From assembly GCA_903892565.1 (NCBI GenBank), contig CAITIX010000241.1, positions 31,387-95,386 of the forward strand: 64,000 nucleotides of DNA. Reading direction: 5' to 3'. Shown piece after piece: positions 50,270-58,757 of this stretch. Made by a program: the position numbers and the translations under genes. The first letter of the stretch is position 1, and each line of letters begins with the position of its first letter. The DNA comes from an uncultured Acidobacteriia bacterium. GTDB lineage: Bacteria > Acidobacteriota > Terriglobia > Bryobacterales > Bryobacteraceae. Below the pieces are notes generated by a model that saw only the letters and a list, made by a program, of their open reading frames with translations, did not search any database and was not told the origin of the DNA.

Positions 50270-51742
50270 CTATTCCAATAGCGCTGCTGCTATTTTATCA
50301 ACCCATGCGCGCACTTCGGCGTTGGGCGCCGCAAAATCGTTGACCAGGATGGAAAACGCCAGCGTCCCCGAAGTTTTCGTAAGTGCGTAGCCAGAGAGCG
50401 CAACCGCGCGGCTAAGACTACCGGTCTTCGCGTGGATCCCGCCGCCGTCGCTCACGCAACACAGGCGATGCTCCAAGGTTCCATCTTCCCCGCCCGCAGG
50501 CAGCAGCGAGACCCATAAGTCGCGGTTCTGCGACGCATACTCATGCGCGAGAAGTTGCGTAATCCATCGTGGCGTGACCAGTGTGTTTCGTCCCAACCCG
50601 GAGCCATCGTCCATGCGGACGTCGAGCTGTTTCACTGCGGATTGCTCCGCGGAAACATCGATGGACTTGAGAAATGCTTCCAACTCCGCCAAGCCGGCCT
50701 CCGTGGAACCTTCCTGGCGTCGAACGCGGCCGACCTCACGCAGCAGCAACTCCGCGTGTAAGTTCTGGCTGATCTTTTCCATCATGCGTAACAATTCCGT
50801 CAGCGGCGGCGATTGCCGGGATGCAACTTCAGACCCCGCGGGCGCGACGTAACTGGTTCCTTGCGGACGATGATGCGCCACCGGGCGTCCGCGAATCGCG
50901 ACGCCACGCCGCACCAATGCATCGTAGAGCGCCACCGCTGCAAAAGCCGCTGGATCGTCTACGGGAAGTTCTTCCACAACCGTCGCATGCCCCAACGGAA
51001 TGCTGCCTGTCACAATCCACTGGCGCGAACCAGGCACGTGGCGCAATTGGATGGAGGGCGAGGAACCGCGCGGACCGGTAATCACGCGATGATCAATCGT
51101 CAGGAATTCCACTTGGCGCGACAGCGAAAAACTGGCGTGATCCCCCGCGCGTGCGGCCGGCGTGATCAGAAAGGCCACGACGTTATCGTCCACACTCAGC
51201 GCGCTCACCGGAGCGCCGTATTCCTTGCTGGTATCATCCACCGACCAGGTTTGCGGATAAGGCACCCAGGGGAACAGACTGTCGTCGCCCACGATATCGC
51301 CGTCAATCCGCAGGATGCCGCGTTTTACAATCTGCGCCGCCAACTCATCGATGGGATCCGCACGAGGCACGTCCTTCTTGTCCCGCAGGTCTCTTATATA
51401 CGGATAGACGCGTCCTGACATGGATGGATCGCCGCTGCCCACCAGCACCAGATCGCCCGATGGCGCCACCAGAACCTTCGTCGTAAAACGATAGTCCGCG
51501 CCCAGCTTCTCCAGAGCCAATGCCGATGTGAATAACTTCGCGTTCGAGGCTGGAAGAAAGAACTCGTGTTCGTTGAGCGCGTAAATGGATTCGCCGGTAC
51601 TCGCATCCACCACGTGAATGCCGGCATTTCCGAAGGCCGGCGACTTGCGTTCCACAAGCGCAGCCATGCGCTCCGTCAGGTCGGCGGCACGGACTACGGG
51701 GCAGAAGAATGCCAGCGCGAAGAGCGCGATCCATCGGCGCAT
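50270..51742 (-). CDS. dacB: D-Ala-D-Ala carboxypeptidase/endopeptidase (PBP4, peptidase S13)
   Basis: 490 residues. Signal peptide MRRWIALFALAFFCPVVRA. Active-site motifs: SxxK in 'PASNAKLFTSALALEKLG' (Ser66, Lys69), SxN in 'MEKISQNLHAELLLRE', and KTG in 'IHAKTGSLSRAVALSGY'. The long insert between SxxK and SxN ('GDIVGDDSLFPW') is typical of class C low-molecular-mass PBPs. It trims or cleaves peptide crosslinks in peptidoglycan in the periplasm. It is within the minus-strand run, 50 bp after the MFS gene. Confidence 0.93.
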   Translation of the reverse strand: MRRWIALFALAFFCPVVRAADLTERMAALVERKSPAFGNAGIHVVDASTGESIYALNEHEFFLPASNAKLFTSALALEKLGADYRFTTKVLVAPSGDLVLVGSGDPSMSGRVYPYIRDLRDKKDVPRADPIDELAAQIVKRGILRIDGDIVGDDSLFPWVPYPQTWSVDDTSKEYGAPVSALSVDDNVVAFLITPAARAGDHASFSLSRQVEFLTIDHRVITGPRGSSPSIQLRHVPGSRQWIVTGSIPLGHATVVEELPVDDPAAFAAVALYDALVRRGVAIRGRPVAHHRPQGTSYVAPAGSEVASRQSPPLTELLRMMEKISQNLHAELLLREVGRVRRQEGSTEAGLAELEAFLKSIDVSAEQSAVKQLDVRMDDGSGLGRNTLVTPRWITQLLAHEYASQNRDLWVSLLPAGGEDGTLEHRLCCVSDGGGIHAKTGSLSRAVALSGYALTKTSGTLAFSILVNDFAAPNAEVRAWVDKIAAALLE

Positions 51743-51792
51743 ACGTCGAGCATCTCACAATCCCGCGCGCGAAACGTGGAGAGCATACGCGG

Positions 51793-53061
51793 CTAATCCT
51801 GAGGCGGCGTTTGCCGCGCCGCCAACGCGTGCAATCGCGCTTCAAACCACGTGAGCCCCGAGAGGACAAAGACAATCAGCGATCCCGCCAGAGGGAGCGC
51901 CATCACCGCTCGCACTCCGAACTGCCACGCCAGATAGCCTAACGCGCAGGGCGCCAGCAATCCGCCGGCAATCGCAAAGGAAAAGATCCCGTTGTACACG
52001 CCAGGGTGGTAATCGGGAAATCGATGGCCGATTTTTTCCACCACCAGCGGATAGATGGGAGCAAAGGCCCCGCCCAACAACAGCACGCCGGAGACGGCTC
52101 CAAATAAATTATCGGTCGCGATCAGAATCACGCAGGCAAATACGGAGGCCAGAACACTTCCCATCAGCAGCCGCGAATGCCGCATGCGTGGCAGAATCCA
52201 CTGCGCGGCAATGCGACCCACGAGCAGCGCCAGCCAGTACATCGCCAGGATCAGAATCGACGTCGAGGGGCTCACGCCTAGCCGCTGGCTCAAGTACAAA
52301 GGCAACCATCCCGCAATGGCCCATTCGTTGCCGAACTGAAAGAACAACACCAGGCTGAAGAGCACCGCGCTCGGGCTTTGCAATTCCTGCCACAGCGAGT
52401 GCTTCGCATGCGTGGGAGTCACCGAGCACGGCACGAATTGCGCTTTCGCGTACCCTATTCCGCAGAATCCCGGAACCAACGCCAACCAGAACTGAATGGC
52501 GCTCGGCGTATAAAAGTAAAACATTTGGGAGATAATCAGGGCCACGGTGAAACATCCCAGTCCGAACAGCGCACCGCCGAGGTTCACCGTAGCCGCTGGA
52601 TCGTGGCGGTACACAGGGGAAATCGCCTGGAAGATCGCGGTATGCAGAACACCCGCCGCGCACCCCAATATCACAATTCCCGGCAATCTCCACCACGCTG
52701 CAAAAGGCGGAGAAAAGAACGCCAGCAGCATTAACGCTGCCGACGCGGCACCGCAGGAGATCGCCAATGTCTTGCCGATTCCCCAGCGCTGAAACAACGC
52801 CGAAGCCATGCGCACGGCCAACACCAGACCCGCGACCAGCGCGACAAAGTACAGCCCCACCATCCAGTAATCGGACAGCAGATGATGTCCCCAGGAAGGG
52901 ATGATCGCGCCGAGATACGCCAACAAGAATCCCGACACGAAGAATCCGCCGAGCGCTTTTCTCGCGCCAGGGGACGCCAGCACTCCCGCATCGTAGCTGG
53001 GCGGACGCACGGCCGTAGGCGAGACGCGGGCAGCCGCCGGACTGTGAGATGTCTTGGCCAC
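51793..53061 (-). CDS. MFS transporter
   Basis: 422 residues, 12 predicted TM segments. The chosen GTG at 53061 begins shortly before the first helix; the longer frame overlaps the barrel gene upstream and adds non-homologous sequence. Motifs: 'GLVLAVRMASALFQRWGIGKTLAISCGAASAALMLL' (motif A-like), 'VLHTAIFQAISPVYRHDPAATVNLGGALFGLGC' and 'LLVGRIAAQWILPRMRHSRLLMG', resembling the fucose/glucose (FHS/GlcP-like) groups. The substrate is not clear. It lies 46 bp downstream of the outer-membrane protein gene. Confidence 0.8.
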   Translation of the reverse strand: MAKTSHSPAAARVSPTAVRPPSYDAGVLASPGARKALGGFFVSGFLLAYLGAIIPSWGHHLLSDYWMVGLYFVALVAGLVLAVRMASALFQRWGIGKTLAISCGAASAALMLLAFFSPPFAAWWRLPGIVILGCAAGVLHTAIFQAISPVYRHDPAATVNLGGALFGLGCFTVALIISQMFYFYTPSAIQFWLALVPGFCGIGYAKAQFVPCSVTPTHAKHSLWQELQSPSAVLFSLVLFFQFGNEWAIAGWLPLYLSQRLGVSPSTSILILAMYWLALLVGRIAAQWILPRMRHSRLLMGSVLASVFACVILIATDNLFGAVSGVLLLGGAFAPIYPLVVEKIGHRFPDYHPGVYNGIFSFAIAGGLLAPCALGYLAWQFGVRAVMALPLAGSLIVFVLSGLTWFEARLHALAARQTPPQD

Positions 53062-53107
53062 GTCTCTATTACCGTAACGCGCTGTCGGACTCAATCGCCA
53101 TACGACC

Positions 53108-53950
53108 TCAGAACGCGCCGGTGGGGACCAGAGCGCGACCGCCGGCCACTTCGCCTTGGGACTTATCGCGATCCGTCCTTTTCTCGCCCCAGGTCCAATA
53201 GAAGCCAAGGTAGGCATACTGCTCAGCCTGCCCGGAAATCGAGTGACCATAAGAAAACAGCAACTGAAAACTGTCGTCGCCGTGAAATTTGTAGTATCCG
53301 CCGACATCGATCATGGTGGCGTGCCTGCTGTCGTCAGTCGCCTGGCCATGGTAAAAGACTTCGGTCGCAAGCGAGAGCTTCTTGTTCAATTCCCGCTGGA
53401 GTAGCCAGCCCGCGAACGGATAATTGCGATAACCCGCAGCGGGAATGATCGCCTCTCCGCCGCCTCCGTAGGTTGTCCACGCCCCGAAGCTTTTTTGCGC
53501 CCAGAGAGGAATCTTGTACCAAGTTGTGCCGACGCCCAGACCTCGCGCTGCATTACCCGTAGGAATCTCAAACATCGTGAACGTGCCGATCTGCGGCATC
53601 TTCTTAGATTCCTGTATGAAACGGTATTTGACGCCCAATTCAATATCTGCCGGGCCAAACGTGTGTGCGCCTTCTTGGGGAAGGTAGGCTCCGGTGGGGA
53701 CGATGACATGCAGATGGGTGTTCGGCAGAGCTCCCCAATTGAATTCGACGGCTGGACCTTGGATATCCGTTTCGCCGGGAATGCGCGCCATCGCGGCGAA
53801 CGTATAGAATTCGTAGTTCTTGTATTCGATCGGCTCCGGATCGTCCGTTTGAAATGGCGGACCAGCAAACGCAGACGACGCGAGCAGGAGCGTCAGCCAC
53901 GCGAGAGGAACGTACGCTGGCGTGGGCCGCTCCCTATTGCGATTTATCAA
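53108..53950 (-). CDS. outer-membrane transporter-like barrel protein
   Basis: 280 residues. The first codon is TTG directly after the htrA stop (TAGTTG). A signal-like stretch 'VPLAWLTLLLASSAFA' ends before 'GPPFQTDDPEPIEYKNYEFYTF', a recurrent N-terminal block. It is followed by barrel strands including 'NWGALPNTHLHVIVPTGAYLP', 'DIELGVKYRFIQESKKMPQIGTFTMFEIPTGNAARGLGVG' and 'GAWTTYGGGGEAIIP'. The pattern fits the COG4313/MetA-pathway phenol-degradation outer-membrane family, which is probably a porin for hydrophobic substrates. The function is not proven. An internal start near the GTA-CGT region cannot be excluded. Confidence 0.75.
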   Translation of the reverse strand: MINRNRERPTPAYVPLAWLTLLLASSAFAGPPFQTDDPEPIEYKNYEFYTFAAMARIPGETDIQGPAVEFNWGALPNTHLHVIVPTGAYLPQEGAHTFGPADIELGVKYRFIQESKKMPQIGTFTMFEIPTGNAARGLGVGTTWYKIPLWAQKSFGAWTTYGGGGEAIIPAAGYRNYPFAGWLLQRELNKKLSLATEVFYHGQATDDSRHATMIDVGGYYKFHGDDSFQLLFSYGHSISGQAEQYAYLGFYWTWGEKRTDRDKSQGEVAGGRALVPTGAF

Positions 53951-55081
53951 CTAGAACACTTCTTCCGGCGCTTCACCGAGCTTCACCTGAACGTCCACTG
54001 TGCGTCCGCCGCGGAACACCTTCAGATCGATCACATCGCCGGGGTGCTTGCGCGCAATCGTGCGCGTCACCGCATCGGGCTCCGTCACGGGTTTCCCGTC
54101 GATCGAAGTAATGAGATCGCCGCCAATGCCCAAGCGCTGATTGCCGATCACCACCACGCTCTGGTAGCCGCGCAAGCCCGCCGTCGCAGCCGCCGACCCG
54201 ACGCCCACTTCCTGGATGAGCAAACCGCCGCTCGCCGGGAGCTTCAATTCTTCCGCGAGATCACCCGCGATGTACACCGTCGAGATCCCCAAGCGCGGAC
54301 GTCCGAAATTCTTGCCGCTGCGGAAGCCTTCGAGCATCGCCTTGGCGCGATTGATGGGCATCGCGAATCCAATGCCGACGTTCGCACCGTTCGGTCCGTA
54401 GATCGCCGTATTGATGCCGATCACATTGCCTTGCGAATCCAGCAGCGGACCGCCGCTATTGCCTTCGTTGATCGCCGCGTCCGTCTGGATCATGCCCTCG
54501 AGCTTGTTGTTTTCGCTTTGAATGTCGCGCCCGAGCGAACTCACCACGCCGACCGTCAACGTTCCCGCAAAGCCGAACGGATTGCCGATGGCCAACACCT
54601 TCTGCCCCACTTGCACGGAGTCCGAATCGCCCAAGTGGAAAAAACTCAGCTTCTTCTTGGGCTCAATTTGGATCAGCGCCAGATCGTCCGCCGTATCGCG
54701 CACCAACACTTTCGCCGTGTAGCGGCTCTGATCCGGCAGCGTGACCTCCACCTTCGAACTACCGCTGATGACGTGATTATTCGTCAGGATCTGCCCGTCG
54801 GCATTGATCACAAATCCAGAACCGAGCGCGCGCGTCGGGACCACGTCGAAGAAAAATGTTCGTTGCAGGACCGTGCTGGTGATGTAAGCGACGCTATCCT
54901 TGGAGCTCTTGTAGATATCGATATTGTTCTGTTCGTCGGAGCCCAAACCCGCCGAATGCGCCACCGTCGGCCCGCTCCACAGCGGCCCCGTGGCCCGATG
55001 CAAGAAAGAATTGGGAATGGTGGTCCAATAGACGAATCCTGCCACCAGCGCCAAGGTGATGAACACAGTGCGTAGTTTCAT
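53951..55081 (-). CDS. HtrA/Deg-family serine protease with PDZ domain
   Basis: 376 residues. N-terminal membrane anchor (MKLRTVFITLALVAGFVYW). Catalytic triad His103 (TNNHVI), Asp133 (ADDLALI), Ser209 (GNSGGPL). A PDZ domain at about 275-370 holds 'GGDLITSIDGKPVTEPDAVTRTIARKHPGDVIDLKVFRGGRTVDVQVKLGE'. A single PDZ plus anchor is the DegS-like layout, so it may sense envelope stress or degrade misfolded periplasmic proteins. Neighbours are the outer-membrane protein, PBP4 and coaE. It begins 24 bp after coaE. Confidence 0.93.
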   Translation of the reverse strand: MKLRTVFITLALVAGFVYWTTIPNSFLHRATGPLWSGPTVAHSAGLGSDEQNNIDIYKSSKDSVAYITSTVLQRTFFFDVVPTRALGSGFVINADGQILTNNHVISGSSKVEVTLPDQSRYTAKVLVRDTADDLALIQIEPKKKLSFFHLGDSDSVQVGQKVLAIGNPFGFAGTLTVGVVSSLGRDIQSENNKLEGMIQTDAAINEGNSGGPLLDSQGNVIGINTAIYGPNGANVGIGFAMPINRAKAMLEGFRSGKNFGRPRLGISTVYIAGDLAEELKLPASGGLLIQEVGVGSAAATAGLRGYQSVVVIGNQRLGIGGDLITSIDGKPVTEPDAVTRTIARKHPGDVIDLKVFRGGRTVDVQVKLGEAPEEVF

Positions 55082-55105
55082 GATTTCTGGCTCCGTTCTT
55101 CGAAG

Positions 55106-55729
55106 CTATGCGTTTCGATGCCAAACCTTCTTGAAAAAAGTGAGCGATTGGTACACGGCTTTGGTTTGCGCGACGGTACTTTCTTTCGGCCCCGACGTGT
55201 CGATCACAAAATCGGCATACCGGATTTTTTCGGCCAGCGGCATCTGCCGGCTCAGCCGGTCTACCACTTCCTCCCGCGTCAGCCCATCACGAGTCATCGC
55301 GCGCTCAATCTGCTGTTGCTCTCCACAGATCGCGACGATCAGCTTCTGATAATCGCGAAAGCTGCCCGTCTCCACCATTATCGCAGCTTCCACCACAGCG
55401 ATGCCATCGGGATCGGCCTTTTCAAAGGCTTCCAGCGCCGCCTGCGTGCGCGCCCTCACCGGAGGATGCACCAGCGCGTTCAACTTCGCCAGCCTCTCGG
55501 GATCGTGAAACACCAGCCCCGCAAGCTTGCGCCGGTCGATGGTTTCATCTTCCTTTAGGATCTCCGCGCCGAACTCGGCGATGATCCCGTCATAGGCTTC
55601 GCCACCGGGCTCGATCACCGCATGTCCCATCTCATCGTTGCGCAGGATGTGGCAACCGAGATCGGCGAGCGTCTGCCCGACGAACGTCTTGCCTGTTGCG
55701 AGCCCGCCTGTGAGTCCTACACGTAACAC
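55106..55729 (-). CDS. coaE: dephospho-CoA kinase
   Basis: 207 residues from GTG at 55729. P-loop 'VGLTGGLATGKTFVGQTLADLG' (8-15), 'CHILRNDEMGHAVIEPGGEAYDGIIAEFG', 'IDRRKLAGLVFHDPERLAKLNALVHPPV', 'VVEAAIMVETGSFRDYQKLIVAICGEQQQIERAMTRDGLTREEVVDRLSRQMPLAEKIRYADFVIDTSG'. Normally Ala/Asp in the 'DA/DE' position binds the substrate; here 'NDEM'. It catalyses the last step of CoA synthesis. Start codon assigned because homology begins there and the longer frame reads through folD antisense. It ends 24 bp before htrA. Confidence 0.93.
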   Translation of the reverse strand: MLRVGLTGGLATGKTFVGQTLADLGCHILRNDEMGHAVIEPGGEAYDGIIAEFGAEILKEDETIDRRKLAGLVFHDPERLAKLNALVHPPVRARTQAALEAFEKADPDGIAVVEAAIMVETGSFRDYQKLIVAICGEQQQIERAMTRDGLTREEVVDRLSRQMPLAEKIRYADFVIDTSGPKESTVAQTKAVYQSLTFFKKVWHRNA

Positions 55730-55743
55730 GTTGAACCGCGCGC

Positions 55744-56661
55744 TCAGCGCGCTCCTGTCGTTTGATCCGGTGACGCCAGATGCTTCTCCGCCAGTTCTAC
55801 CGTGTTCGACATCAACATCGCGATGGTTAATGGCCCCACGCCGCCCGGCACAGGAGTATAAGCTCCCGCACAGCGCTGCACATCCACGGGATGAACGTCG
55901 CCCACGACCACCTTCCCCTTCGCCGCAAATTCTTCCGCACGCCCGAACGCTGCAGCCTGCGCCGCGTCCGTAATGCGATTGATCCCCACATCGATCACGG
56001 TTGCTCCCGGCGCGATAAAATCCGCGGTGACGAAACCGGGGCGCCCGATAGCGGCTACGAGTAAGTCCGCGCGGCGGCAGACGCCTTCGATGTCCTCGGT
56101 GCGAGAATGGCAAATCGTGACCGTGGCGTTTTCCTGCAGCAGCATCAGCGCCATCGGCTTGCCGACAATATCGCTGCGCCCCAGCACCACGGCGTTGCGC
56201 CCCGCCATCGGGATCTCATAAAACTTCAGCAGTTCAATAATGCCCGCCGGGGTGCACGATCTGGGAGCCGGACGTCCCGCCACCAGATAACCCACATTGG
56301 TCGGATGAAATCCATCGGCGTCTTTGTCGGCGGCGACGGCCTCGAGCACACGGCGCGTGTCCACATGCTTCGGCAAAGGCATCTGCACGAGGATGCCATC
56401 GATCTTCGGATCTTTGTTCAGCTTGTCGACGAGCACGAGCAGTTCTTCGGTCGTTACCGTCGCAGGAATCTCGTGCGACTCGCTGAAGATCCCAAGGTCG
56501 TGACAGGCCTTGATCTTGCTGCGCACATAGATCGACGACGCAGGGTCCTGCCCGACGAGAACGACGGCCAACCCCGGCGGTCGCGAAAGGTTCTTGATCC
56601 GGGGCTTGAGGTTTTCGAGAATCCGCGCCTGAACCGGCGCTCCTGAAAGAATTTGAGGCAT
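55744..56661 (-). CDS. folD: bifunctional methylenetetrahydrofolate dehydrogenase/cyclohydrolase
   Basis: 305 residues. 'PPGLAVVLVGQDPASSIYVRSKIKACHDLGI' contains the catalytic Tyr-Lys pair (YVRSK), followed by 'DGILVQMPLPKHVDTRRVLEAVAADKDADGFHPTNVGYL' and 'CTPAGIIELLKFYEIPMAGRNAVVLGRSDIVGKPMALMLL' (NADP loop), 'GATVIDVGIN', 'VGDVHPVDVQRCAGAYTPVPGGVGPLTIAMLMSNTVELAE'. It interconverts 5,10-methylene- and 10-formyl-THF. Start at 56661 (MPQILSG), with GAGGA just upstream and TATCCT about ten bases before it. It is divergent from the GIY-YIG gene and followed by coaE after 14 bp. Confidence 0.96.
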   Translation of the reverse strand: MPQILSGAPVQARILENLKPRIKNLSRPPGLAVVLVGQDPASSIYVRSKIKACHDLGIFSESHEIPATVTTEELLVLVDKLNKDPKIDGILVQMPLPKHVDTRRVLEAVAADKDADGFHPTNVGYLVAGRPAPRSCTPAGIIELLKFYEIPMAGRNAVVLGRSDIVGKPMALMLLQENATVTICHSRTEDIEGVCRRADLLVAAIGRPGFVTADFIAPGATVIDVGINRITDAAQAAAFGRAEEFAAKGKVVVGDVHPVDVQRCAGAYTPVPGGVGPLTIAMLMSNTVELAEKHLASPDQTTGAR

Positions 56662-56731
56662 TCCTCTGTCGAGGATAGCAGAGGGTGACAGAGCAGGGTT
56701 GTAGAATGGAGCGACAGCCCGACCGACCACA

Positions 56732-57580
56732 ATGACCTCTGCGACCATCACTCTATTCCTACTGCGTGGCGACGCGAAGAGCCTCCGCACCGGGGAAATC
56801 TCAAACTGGACAGGTAAGGCGGTCGCAGCACCTCGCACTGAATTAGAGGAACTCTTGGCACGCGATGAGTGCGACAAAGCTGGCGTCTATATCCTAATCG
56901 GCAGCGATCCCCAGAGCGGAGCTCCGCACGCTTACATAGGTGAGGCCGAAATCATTCGTGACAGGCTGAGGCAACACAAAACAAAGGAATTCTGGGTGTC
57001 GGCCATTGTCTTCATGAGCAAGGACGAAAATCTAACAAAGGCGCATGTAAGATATCTGGAAAGCCGCATCCTTTCTGAGGCTACGCAGATCGGCAGATTT
57101 AGACTCGAGCAGAATCAGGCCGGGGGCTCTCGCCTTCCCGAGTCGAATCGTGCAGATATGGAAGTATTCCTGTCTCACATTAGGCAGTTGCTACCTGTCC
57201 TCGGCTCCGACATCCTCACGCCGATAACGCAGGCCTCAGTGAACGCCCAGCCTGGAGGTGTACTTTTGTGCCGTATCAAGGGAGCGGAAGCACGCGGCCA
57301 ACGCACTGCTGGCGGTTTCGTCGTTTTCCGGGGTTCCACCGCAGTCCTTGAACAGCGCCCGTCGGCGGAAACGTGGCCGAATGCTGTGGCCGAACGCAAT
57401 CAATTAATTGCCGAAGGTGCCTTGGTCGAAAAAGAAGGCTTTTTAGCTTTCACAAAGGACGTTGAATTTGCCAGCCCGTCTGCTGCGGCAGCTGTAGTGC
57501 ACGGCGGCAGTGCGAACGGACTTGTCGCCTGGAGAACGAAGGACGGGAAATCGCTCAAAGAAATCGACGAGCTACCTTAA
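56732..57580 (+). CDS. GIY-YIG nuclease-like protein with DUF4357
   Basis: 282 residues. The middle has a GIY-YIG fold: 'KAGVYILIGSDPQSGAPHAYIGEAEIIRDRLRQHKTKEFWVSAIVFMSK' with G-V-Y, A-Y-I-G, and catalytic Arg and Glu ('RYLESRILSEA'). The C-terminal DUF4357 is recognised by 'FASPSAAAAVVHGGSANGLVAWRTKDGKSLKEID'. The same pairing is seen in many bacterial proteins next to restriction or mobile genes and is of unknown substrate. Codon choice is more AT-leaning than its neighbours, which suggests acquisition by transfer. It is divergent from folD, with a 70-bp gap. Confidence 0.85.
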   Translation: MTSATITLFLLRGDAKSLRTGEISNWTGKAVAAPRTELEELLARDECDKAGVYILIGSDPQSGAPHAYIGEAEIIRDRLRQHKTKEFWVSAIVFMSKDENLTKAHVRYLESRILSEATQIGRFRLEQNQAGGSRLPESNRADMEVFLSHIRQLLPVLGSDILTPITQASVNAQPGGVLLCRIKGAEARGQRTAGGFVVFRGSTAVLEQRPSAETWPNAVAERNQLIAEGALVEKEGFLAFTKDVEFASPSAAAAVVHGGSANGLVAWRTKDGKSLKEIDELP

Positions 57581-57613
57581 GCGCCACTACGCCAGCAGTT
57601 CGACGTCGGCCTT

Positions 57614-57698
57614 TGTGGGGCAGCTTGGCAACCCGTCCCGCTCCCGCCCACACACAGCGCGATTACCAATCGCGCGCAGGTTTCCAACCTGCCCCACA
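57614..57698. repeat. nested palindromic element
   Basis: Outer inverted arms of 20 bp (57614-57633 and 57679-57698) pair at 18 of 20 positions: TGTGGGGCAGCTTGGCAACC against GGTTTCCAACCTGCCCCACA. Inside, GCGCGATT (57657-57664) and AATCGCGC (57668-57675) form a perfect 8-bp hairpin with an ACC loop. The whole is about 85 bp between the GIY-YIG and Uma2 genes. It has the form of a REP/MITE element. It could also terminate transcription of the upstream gene. Confidence 0.85.
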
Positions 57699-57723
57699 GG
57701 CACTCATGATATTCTTCCCTTAG

Positions 57724-58224
57724 ATGGCCACCTCAGCCCTCATTACCGCTGAGCAGTATATTGCCATGCACTTCGAGCGCGAGCCCGAACTCGTGCACGG
57801 CGAACTGGTGGAGCGTCCCTTGCCAACTTTTCCCCACGGAGATTTGCAATTGGAGATCGGCTCCCGTTTGCGAGCCTTGCGACGCTCCTACCCGGTCCAC
57901 ACCGGCGCCGAAGTTCGCGTTCGTATAGCTGCCGATTTGTACCGTATCCCCGACATCGCCATGTGGACCGGCCCTGAGCCGCCACCCGCGCTGCCGGATT
58001 CGCCTCCACTGCTCGTCGTCGAAATTAGTTCTCCTGACGACCGCTTCAACGATCTCATGCAGAAGTGTGCGGAATACCAAACCTGGGGCGTCCAACACAT
58101 CTGGCTGGTGGAGCCGGAGCTCAAGCGTTGCCACGTTTACAACAATGGCTCGCTGACCGAAGTCGCGCGCTTCGCCTTGCCGCAGTTCTCGCTTGAGATC
58201 CTAGCAGCCGACTTGTTCGCGTAA
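57724..58224 (+). CDS. Uma2 family (DUF820) PD-(D/E)XK nuclease-like protein
   Basis: 166 residues. Signature: '[28 protein letters not shown]', '[13 protein letters not shown]', '[46 protein letters not shown]'. The D-x(n)-E-x-S form of the nuclease core (Asp in PDIA, Glu in VEIS, Lys in QKCAEY) is intact. Uma2 proteins are widespread in acidobacteria and cyanobacteria, often next to palindromes or mobile DNA, with no proven role. A TATTCT hexamer lies eight bases before the ATG and no Shine-Dalgarno is seen. Confidence 0.9.
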   Translation: MATSALITAEQYIAMHFEREPELVHGELVERPLPTFPHGDLQLEIGSRLRALRRSYPVHTGAEVRVRIAADLYRIPDIAMWTGPEPPPALPDSPPLLVVEISSPDDRFNDLMQKCAEYQTWGVQHIWLVEPELKRCHVYNNGSLTEVARFALPQFSLEILAADLFA

Positions 58225-58271
58225 TCCCGCCCCGAACGCTCTACACTGGAATCAGGACGCAAGACCTTTCA

Positions 58272-58748
58272 GTGGCCGATAAAACAAAAGAAGCGATTAA
58301 AATCCTCAGCGATAACCGCGCCGCCGGTCACAATTACCATCTTTCCGATCACATGGAAGCGGGCGTTGTGCTCTCCGGCACCGAGGTGAAATCCGCGCGC
58401 GATGGCAAAATCCATCTCAAGGACGCGTTCGGTGAGGTCACGGGCAACGAGGCCTGGCTGTGCAACGCGCACATCGGGCAATACTCGCACGGCAACATCA
58501 TGAATCACGAGCCCGTGCGCAAACGGAAGCTCTTACTGCATCGCGCCGAGATCGGGCGCCTGCAAAAAGCCACGCGCGAAAAGGGACTGACGCTCGTCCC
58601 CACCAAGTTATATTTGAAACACGGCCTGATTAAGGTGGAACTCGCCATCGGCCGCGGCAAAAAAGTGCACGACAAGCGCGAGAGCGAACGCGAACGCGAG
58701 ATGCAGGACGAAGCACGCGCCGGGCTCCGCCGCAGAAATAAGGAATAA
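58272..58748 (+). CDS. smpB: tmRNA-binding protein SmpB
   Basis: 158 residues. '[84 protein letters not shown]' and '[51 protein letters not shown]', the classic SmpB sequence with the basic C-terminal tail. It delivers tmRNA to stalled ribosomes. GTG start. The ssrA gene itself is not in the window. It is followed after nine bases by pepA. Confidence 0.96.
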   Translation: MADKTKEAIKILSDNRAAGHNYHLSDHMEAGVVLSGTEVKSARDGKIHLKDAFGEVTGNEAWLCNAHIGQYSHGNIMNHEPVRKRKLLLHRAEIGRLQKATREKGLTLVPTKLYLKHGLIKVELAIGRGKKVHDKRESEREREMQDEARAGLRRRNKE

Positions 58749-58757
58749 CACCCCTTC

